Below the pieces are notes generated by a model. That model did no database searches and was not told the origin of the DNA. It was given only the letters and a program-made list of their open reading frames with translations. From contig JADEXA010000067.1 of the NCBI GenBank assembly GCA_015207365.1, positions 1 through 37,701 on the forward strand: a stretch of 37,701 nucleotides of DNA, given 5' to 3'. Within the stretch, counting starts at the first letter, position 1, and every line of letters begins with the position of its first letter. The position numbers and the translations under genes are program-made. Origin of the DNA: Vacuolonema iberomarrocanum LEGE 07170 (GTDB lineage: Bacteria; Cyanobacteriota; Cyanobacteriia; Elainellales; Elainellaceae). Shown here piece after piece: positions 32,489 to 37,701 of the stretch.

Positions 32489-32776
32489 TTATGTGTCTGT
32501 ACTTGGCTCTGACTTCACCCGCCGAATCGGAAGATTGGCGATCAGAGCCGTGGCGCGCTGATTGTTTTCCAGCAAGAATTCTGAGGAGTCTGTGTCCAAC
32601 TCCACGTAGCGCGACACCACTTCCAAGATTTCCTGGCGCATCTTTTCCAGCATTTCGGGGGGTAGGTCGGCACGATCATGGGCAAGCACCAGTTGGAGGC
32701 GACGTTTAACCGTTTCGCGATTGTTGGCTTCAGGCGCCATTCGCGGAAATAAGCGTTCGAGGAGTTCAGTGAGCAT
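32489..32776 (-). CDS. minE: Cell division topological specificity factor MinE
   Basis: A 95-residue protein. The N-terminal amphipathic, MinD-contacting part (MLTELLERLFPR) and the C-terminal dimer domain (RETVKRRLQLVLAHDRADLPPEMLEKMRQEILEVVSRYVELD) match the family, and NQRATALIANLPIRRVK is a typical cyanobacterial tail. MinE stimulates the MinD ATPase and confines MinCD away from midcell. ATG 32776 is preferred to GTG 32782. It lies 39 bp after minD. Confidence 0.95.
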   Translation of the reverse strand: MLTELLERLFPRMAPEANNRETVKRRLQLVLAHDRADLPPEMLEKMRQEILEVVSRYVELDTDSSEFLLENNQRATALIANLPIRRVKSEPSTDT

Positions 32777-32815
32777 GGACACAAGCAGGAGAAAAGGCGT
32801 GGAAAAACTCAGGTC

Positions 32816-33622
32816 TTAACGGGGCGTGCTGCGAAACATACGGCGGATGCGGGAAAACAAATCATCATGAGCAGCGGTGAAATCCAGAAAGGGAACCTCT
32901 TCCCCTTCCAAGCGGCGGGCAATGTTTTGGTAGGCCAGCCCCGCCAGGGTCAGGCGCTGCTCGAGCACCAGCGGTTCCCCTTTGTTGGTCGAAACGATCA
33001 CCCGTTCATCGTCAGGAATCACCCCAGCGAGAGGAATGGCAAGAATTTCCTGCACATCGCGCACAGACATCATCAAATCTTCCTGTACCATCGCGGGTTT
33101 GATGCGGTTAATGATCAGGTGCTGCTTGTTTACATCATTGGCTTCCAGCAAACCCACAACCCGATCCGCATCGCGCACGGCGGAAATTTCGGGGGTGGTC
33201 ACCACGAGAGCTTCCTGAGCCGGGGCGATCGCATTCTGAAAACCCAACTCAATCCCCGCCGGACAATCCACCAAAACATACTCAAAGCTTTCGGAAAGCG
33301 ACGCCACCAGTTGCTTCATCTGATCGGCATTGATCGCTTCTTTCGTGCGGTTCTGAGCCGCTGCCAGCAACGCTAGATTAGGTTGCCGCTTATCTTTCAC
33401 CAGTGCTTGATCGAGCCGACAGTCGCCCGATAAGACCTCAATTGCCGTATAGACAATACGATTCTCCAGACCCAGTAGTAAATCCAGATTTCGCAGCCCA
33501 AAATCGGCATCCATCACCGCGACCTTGCGCCCGCGCTGCGCCAGAGCCATCCCCAAATTTGCAGTGGTGGTCGTTTTTCCAACGCCGCCCTTCCCAGAAG
33601 TAACGACAATCGTGCGAGTCAT
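32816..33622 (-). CDS. minD: Septum site-determining ATPase MinD
   Basis: A 268-residue deviant Walker A ATPase (KGGVGKTT at 11-18, with the signature lysine 11). Other landmarks are DADFGLRNLDLLLGLENRIVYT, LVDCPAGIE (switch II) and a C-terminal amphipathic membrane-targeting helix (DDLFSRIRRMFRSTP). MinD binds the membrane as an ATP dimer, recruits MinC and is released by MinE. Start ATG 33622 is standard. It is the second gene of the minC-minD-minE-TPR cluster. Confidence 0.97.
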   Translation of the reverse strand: MTRTIVVTSGKGGVGKTTTTANLGMALAQRGRKVAVMDADFGLRNLDLLLGLENRIVYTAIEVLSGDCRLDQALVKDKRQPNLALLAAAQNRTKEAINADQMKQLVASLSESFEYVLVDCPAGIELGFQNAIAPAQEALVVTTPEISAVRDADRVVGLLEANDVNKQHLIINRIKPAMVQEDLMMSVRDVQEILAIPLAGVIPDDERVIVSTNKGEPLVLEQRLTLAGLAYQNIARRLEGEEVPFLDFTAAHDDLFSRIRRMFRSTPR

Positions 33623-33684
33623 GAGCTTCCCCTAATGTCTTGGCATAATCTTGGCGCAATCTCAGCGCAATGTTGGCAAATTTA

Positions 33685-34500
33685 TCAGGTATTGGGCGAT
33701 CCGGCATTGGGACGAAACTTCGCCAGATCCGTTGCCTGAGTAATGCGAATACCATCCTCACGCACATAGGCAACTTCAGGAGAAAATTGAGCGGGCGCTT
33801 TCTCCGGTGCCCGGGCAACCTGCTCCCCAATCCGCAACTGGGTTGGCTCCAGCCGCAGCGCCATAATCAGACAGCGGATATTCCCCGACGCTCCAGCATG
33901 GGCAACGCCCCGCAACGATCCCCACACCAAAATATCGCCATCGGCAATGACGGAACTGCCCGGATTCACATCCCCAACAATCACGACTGTTCCCGGATGC
34001 CGAATTTCCATGCCCGATCGCACCGTCGTCTGAACATATAGCGGCTCCTCCAGGGATTTCCCAGCTTCAGAGGGCTGGTTGAGATAGCTGAGGGGCGTTT
34101 GCTGCTCAACTGAGAATCCTGCAGTCGCGGCGGCGACTGCGGTTTGGCGGCGGCTGGTGTAGACTCGCTTCAGTTTGAGCTGGACATCATTTAGCGCATC
34201 GGCGATCGCCTGCAACTGTCGTCCATCCAACAAGCGATCGCGGGCAATCAAATGCACCGGGGTTTCGGACTGCCAGAAGCGATCGCCCGCCGTCAACCGT
34301 TGCTTCAGTTGGAGCCACAGTTCTGACCAGCCCGGAGCCGCAGCATGATTTTCCAGTTCAGGCGGCATCAGCAACAGCAGCTTGCCCGCCTCATTCTTGA
34401 GACGCACCTGCAAGTTCGCATCCAAGACAGAAGAGGGAGCCTCATCAGACTGAGCAATGGGGGTCAACGAAGCCGCAGCGGGGGAAGACTCAGAGTTCAT
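33685..34500 (-). CDS. minC: Septum site-determining protein MinC
   Basis: A 271-residue inhibitor of FtsZ assembly. The C-terminal beta-helix domain is clear (RSGMEIRHPGTVVIVGDVNPGSSVIADGDILVWGSLRGVAHAGASGN then IRCLIMALRLEPTQLRIG). The N-terminal half (about 1-130) is less conserved, as is usual, with a Ser/Pro-rich leader. The last 35 residues extend beyond the core and read as an unstructured tail. It is first in the cluster, 62 bp upstream of minD. The preceding 420 bp presumably hold the promoter. Confidence 0.93.
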   Translation of the reverse strand: MNSESSPAAASLTPIAQSDEAPSSVLDANLQVRLKNEAGKLLLLMPPELENHAAAPGWSELWLQLKQRLTAGDRFWQSETPVHLIARDRLLDGRQLQAIADALNDVQLKLKRVYTSRRQTAVAAATAGFSVEQQTPLSYLNQPSEAGKSLEEPLYVQTTVRSGMEIRHPGTVVIVGDVNPGSSVIADGDILVWGSLRGVAHAGASGNIRCLIMALRLEPTQLRIGEQVARAPEKAPAQFSPEVAYVREDGIRITQATDLAKFRPNAGSPNT

Positions 34501-34920
34501 GAAACAGGTGCAGTAACAACAGGTCTACGGGGATCACAGAAACGATTGCATGGCATACAAGATCTGAATGGCAGCCGCTTAGCAGCTTGGTACGCACAAC
34601 GCAATATTCAAACCGAACGCCGTTTCCGTTTATTCGTAAGTTACATCTTAGTTGCACCCTGAAATTATTAACGAGATTTTTTGCAGAATCGGCTCAACCC
34701 AATTCCCAGCACTACTTCTCTCCAGGCGACTGGCCAAAAAGCGTGAACCCGCTAGTTTTGAAGCTTAGCAATTTTTACCCTGAGCGCAGTCGAAGGGCAC
34801 AAATTGAATGGGGAAATGCTTTTGGGAAAATCAGAAGATTTCCCCTTCCAACACATGACGATTGAAGCGGTTACGGTTGAGGGTTGAAGGATAAACGATC
34901 GCTGCTTCTTCCTTCTAAAA
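34501..34920. other. Intergenic region upstream of minC
   Basis: This 420-bp gap holds no supportable gene. At 34778-34797 CCCTGAGCGCAGTCGAAGGG matches a short imperfect palindrome widespread between bacterial genes, including cyanobacteria (from memory). The minC promoter must lie at the left end. Confidence 0.5.
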
Positions 34921-36282
34921 TCAAACCGTGATCCCGGAAGAATCCACATCTCGGCTCAAGCGGCGGTAGGCTTCGGCCACCGCGTCTGCGCCCCCCACAT
35001 TGCCAGGAAACAGCACCACCGGCAAATCAGGAAATTGGGGATGATCGGTTGGCGTGCGCACCATTGAGACCCCAGGGAGAATTTGTCCCAAAAGCCGTGC
35101 TGTCCGCAGCGCCAGACCATCGCTTAGTACATCATTCGAGGTGATGCCCCCTTTGCTGATGAGGAAGCCAATGTCATCTGGCAGGCCGCGCACAATGTCC
35201 ATCAGCAAGCGCGATACTGCTACACCAAATTCCAGGCGAGTGGTCACGTCGGGAAAGGTGATTTCCTCACGGCTTGTGTAGATGACCGGGGTTTCTCCTT
35301 TCTGATGGGCGGTGTGAACCTGATCCAGAAGGGACTTGAGCAAAGCATCTCGCTCCATGGGAGAGTCTTGCAGTAGATGCGACACATTCACTTCAACCGC
35401 CGCGACCCCTGACTCTTTGAGGAGATAGGAAAGTTGCTCGGTCGTCTTTTTCACATGGGAACCCACCAACACCGCTCCTGGTTTGTGGTTGCGGATATAC
35501 TCTCCCATGGCTTCGGCAGACACGGGTTGGGTCGGCAGGTTAGCCAAGGCGGTCAACAAACTGGCGGCACTGCGGAAGAGAAAACGCTTGCCCTGGGAGG
35601 CCGCAGCACGAATGTCAGCAGCGAAGCGATCGAGGTCTGCCTGGTTTTCGGCATCCACCACACCACACTGGTTGTCCTGCAAGTGCAATAGCCGCTCTTC
35701 TACCCCTTGCCGCACATCCGCCACGACAAATCGCTCAACCGTCGATGCGGGGATCCGGCCTTTGGTTTTCTCCTCGACGTAATCGGGCAAATAGCTGGTG
35801 CTGTATCCAAACACCGAGTCGCGGGCAAATTCTGTTTCATGCACGGGCACGGGCTCGCCGTCGACTAGTAGGTAGTGGATGCTGTCGCGGGTGAAGCGTC
35901 CGCCCTCAAAAAAGGCGGGGGTCAGGAAGTGGGCATCAAACGGCCCCAGCTCTTCGGCGATCGCATCCGTCTCAATGGGGTAATGCCCCCGCAGCGTTGA
36001 GTCGGAGCGGCTGACCACCAGAAAGTCTTCGACCGGGGATTGGGCGATCGCCTGCTTGAGATTACGGCACACCTCGCGGGTGACGGCATCCGCCTGTTGG
36101 GGTGTCAGGGCGCGAGTATTGGTGAGGATAAATAAAATCGGCGCATCATCTGCCAACCCCTCCTTCAGGGTTTCCACATCCCATTGCATCAACAGCAGAC
36201 AGCTATGCACCGTTTGGGAGCCAGTGGGATCATCGTCCAGCACAATATTTTTGGGATCGCTCATGGGATTTTTCACCTTCAT
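34921..36282 (-). CDS. Four-carbon acid sugar kinase family protein (OtnK/DUF1537)
   Basis: A 453-residue kinase-like protein. The N-terminal substrate motif is LDDDPTGSQTVHS, with LFILTNTRALTPQQA and VVSRSDSTLRGHYPIETD; the C-terminal nucleotide-binding part has FLISKGGITSNDVLSDGL and VVLFPGNVGGADAVAEAYRRL. OtnK-type enzymes phosphorylate threonate, erythronate or related acids, normally beside PdxA2/OtnC and dehydrogenase genes; none is present here. ATG 36282 has GGAG eight bases upstream. The frame is open to 36378, but the extension is translated repeat C2. The hairpin element ends about 18 bp before the start codon. Confidence 0.9.
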   Translation of the reverse strand: MKVKNPMSDPKNIVLDDDPTGSQTVHSCLLLMQWDVETLKEGLADDAPILFILTNTRALTPQQADAVTREVCRNLKQAIAQSPVEDFLVVSRSDSTLRGHYPIETDAIAEELGPFDAHFLTPAFFEGGRFTRDSIHYLLVDGEPVPVHETEFARDSVFGYSTSYLPDYVEEKTKGRIPASTVERFVVADVRQGVEERLLHLQDNQCGVVDAENQADLDRFAADIRAAASQGKRFLFRSAASLLTALANLPTQPVSAEAMGEYIRNHKPGAVLVGSHVKKTTEQLSYLLKESGVAAVEVNVSHLLQDSPMERDALLKSLLDQVHTAHQKGETPVIYTSREEITFPDVTTRLEFGVAVSRLLMDIVRGLPDDIGFLISKGGITSNDVLSDGLALRTARLLGQILPGVSMVRTPTDHPQFPDLPVVLFPGNVGGADAVAEAYRRLSRDVDSSGITV

Positions 36283-36299
36283 CCAGCACTCCTGTCTTT

Positions 36300-36393
36300 C
36301 AGGACTTACGCAAGGTTTGCGTAAGTCCTGAGTGAGTTCGTTGATGGTGTGGCCGCGACGCGGCCACACCATCAACAAAATGCGTAAGTCCTG
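36300..36393. repeat. Palindromic element family C, copy C2
   Basis: Ends CAGGACTTACGCA (36300-36312) and TGCGTAAGTCCTG (36381-36393). A small hairpin at 36300-36331 pairs CAGGACTTACGCAA with TTGCGTAAGTCCTG around GGT. The main hairpin has perfect 18-bp arms (36340-36357, 36359-36376) and a central A, string GTTGATGGTGTGGCCGCG. Same layout as C3. Confidence 0.92.
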
Positions 36394-36495
36394 TCTTGAT
36401 TATGAAGGCTGACGGGACAGGCGCAGCGCTTTTTCGCGAATTGATCCCCATTCCCTCCAAGTTGCCCCAGCCATGGGCTCCTCGCATTTAGACTT

Positions 36496-36598
36496 ATATC
36501 AAATCCGGCTGAAGAACCCAACTATCGTTTGCGCCCGCTGCAATGCAGCGGGCGCAAACGATAGTTGGGTTTTATGGCTGTTTAACCGGATTTGATAT
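36496..36598. repeat. Palindromic element family A, copy A2
   Basis: Differs from A1 at only about four of 101 positions. Terminal repeats ATATCAAATCCGG (36496-36508) and CCGGATTTGATAT (36586-36598); inner arms 36515-36542 and 36544-36571 are perfect 28-mers around a central A. Confidence 0.95.
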
Positions 36599-36904
36599 TA
36601 GGTAGAAATGGAACACCTGCTATCATTGCTATCCCTCAAGAAATGCTGTCATTCCTCGGAAGATGGGTTAACCTTCTGTAAGAGACAGACCTGATTTTTG
36701 GGTCACATCGTGCCTACACGGGGGAATTTGAAAGAGTCACGATTGCGCCACCTCATAACGACTCCATTTGACTTGCCTCCGGATTCTCTACACAGGTTTT
36801 GGCAATTGTTGTAACGTCAGGGAAAGCTGTGGGCAGATGTTCCCCGGTTTCAACCCTTGCCCACCGTACTTTGATGAACTGCTGTTTGCTGGGGCTGCAC
36901 TCTG
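36599..36904. other. Intergenic region before the coiled-coil gene
   Basis: About 300 bp with no supportable gene, hairpin or repeat. It should contain the promoter of the following gene. Confidence 0.45.
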
Positions 36905-37701
36905 ATGGGTGAATCGACAAACCAACCCAACGACGCCACACAAGCCGATCGCCAGGCTGTCAATCAGGTTTTGCAGAATGTGACGCAAGATCTGCGATCG
37001 CTCCAGCAAAATGTGGTGTCGCACCTCAGCCAGGATGTGCAGCGGCTCCAGGCCGAGCGCACACGCCTGCTCAATGATATCGAGCGGCTCCAGGAGCAAC
37101 ATGACATGCTCCAGTCGAACCATGAGGTTTTGCTGAATCAGCGCCAACTCGCCCAACAAAAGACCTGGGCTAAGCAACTAGCTCAAGCTTTGGCGGAGCA
37201 ACTCTATCGCCTGCTGGCGGAACGCTTGAACCCCGGCGATATGCCGTCATCGTCATTACCAGCGGCTCAAAGCAAATCGGGATTAGACCCTGCCGCTCAG
37301 CAGGCGTTGATGTTGGATGAGACGCTGAACCATGCCCTCAATGCGTTGCAGCAAGACCTCAGTACTTACCACAGCTCCCTCACCCAGCAGTTGAATCGGA
37401 TGCAAAGCCTGGAGAAGCAAGGCGAAGTGTTGCTGGAGGCGTTGGTAGCCCGGTTGAGCGATCGCCTGCAAGCAGAATTAGCACAAGCCCCACCGCCAGC
37501 TTTCCCCACGACCTATCCCGCACCTCCCCCTGATAGCAATGGAGGTGGGGGTTCTCCGGTTTTACCACCCACTGCTGCTATGACAGCAACCGAGAGGCGG
37601 CGATCGCCTGCTGCTTCTGCTCCATCACACCCCACACCGAGCACAGGAGCAAATGGGCGCGCCCAAACCTACGCCACGACCAGCCCGGCGGGACGCTCTC
37701 C
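36905..37701 (+). CDS. Coiled-coil protein, N-terminal part (truncated by window edge)
   Basis: The frame is open from ATG 36905 to the window end (265 codons); an in-frame TGA at 36875-36877 excludes a much earlier start. Residues about 15-100 (VLQNVTQDLRSLQQNVVSHLSQDVQRLQAERTRLLNDIERLQEQHDMLQ and on) are a strong coiled coil rich in Gln and Leu; a second helical stretch is near 135-200, followed by a Pro/Ser/Ala-rich disordered linker. From memory, such leaders precede EamA-type membrane transporter domains in cyanobacteria, but no membrane helix is reached here. Function cannot be assigned. Confidence 0.75.
   Translation, partial: MGESTNQPNDATQADRQAVNQVLQNVTQDLRSLQQNVVSHLSQDVQRLQAERTRLLNDIERLQEQHDMLQSNHEVLLNQRQLAQQKTWAKQLAQALAEQLYRLLAERLNPGDMPSSSLPAAQSKSGLDPAAQQALMLDETLNHALNALQQDLSTYHSSLTQQLNRMQSLEKQGEVLLEALVARLSDRLQAELAQAPPPAFPTTYPAPPPDSNGGGGSPVLPPTAAMTATERRRSPAASAPSHPTPSTGANGRAQTYATTSPAGRS

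Overview
The window is chromosomal DNA of a cyanobacterium, most likely a filamentous or Leptolyngbya-like one; the genus is inferred only loosely. The evidence is the very frequent HIP1 octamer GCGATCGC, a minCDE set, a ClpC-type Hsp100, a ModB-ModC fusion, a cyanobacterial-type LexA box in front of lexA, and several proteins of cyanobacteria/plastid-specific type (a plastid-type GNAT, a DUF3288-like protein, a CPSGEE-type small protein). No phage genes, CRISPR array, rRNA or intact transposase was seen.

Layout. 1-5000: an edge-truncated phospholipase D-like protein, a double-ACT protein, a GNAT acetyltransferase, tRNA-Pro(UGG), a secreted TPR protein, a small His/Asp-rich membrane protein and a small CPSGEE-type protein. 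5000-10000: a long AT-rich spacer, a WecG/TagA-type glycosyltransferase, a Tat-exported PotD-like binding protein and cysS. 10100-15100: a CobW-type GTPase with a His/Asp-rich metal segment, lexA with its own LexA box, an AmpG-like MFS carrier, a small membrane protein followed by a second GNAT, and a DUF3288-like protein. 15300-20700: hflX, galE with a translationally coupled small gene, an Fe-S endonuclease III-like glycosylase and a small conserved protein. 20900-28500: clpC, a 300-bp stack of palindromic elements, two lipoprotein solute-binding proteins facing each other and a parvulin-type PPIase. 28600-32000: a molybdate module with a ribbon-helix-helix/Mop regulator divergent from modA and a modBC fusion. 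32000-34500: minC-minD-minE followed by a membrane-anchored TPR gene. 34900-37701: an OtnK/DUF1537-type sugar-acid kinase and a coiled-coil protein cut by the window edge.

The most unusual content is in the gaps between genes. At least four families (here called A-D) of palindromic elements of roughly 70-100 bp occur there, nine clear copies plus one internally deleted one. The larger copies have short terminal inverted repeats around a long, almost loop-free GC-tipped hairpin. Family C copies differ at paired positions in both arms at once, so the hairpin itself is being maintained. Elements of different families pile up in the same gaps (after hflX, after clpC, upstream of the OtnK-like gene). 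No mobilising enzyme is visible, so they look like non-autonomous elements acted on in trans.

The molybdate module is the clearest self-contained regulatory circuit: a DNA-binding RHH domain fused to a molybdate-binding Mop domain, two similar inverted repeats in the divergent spacer, then modA and the fused permease-ATPase. The LexA box, extended -10 and retained self-cleavage residues suggest a functional autoregulated SOS-type repressor. All functional statements are read from sequence by eye; no database search was run.
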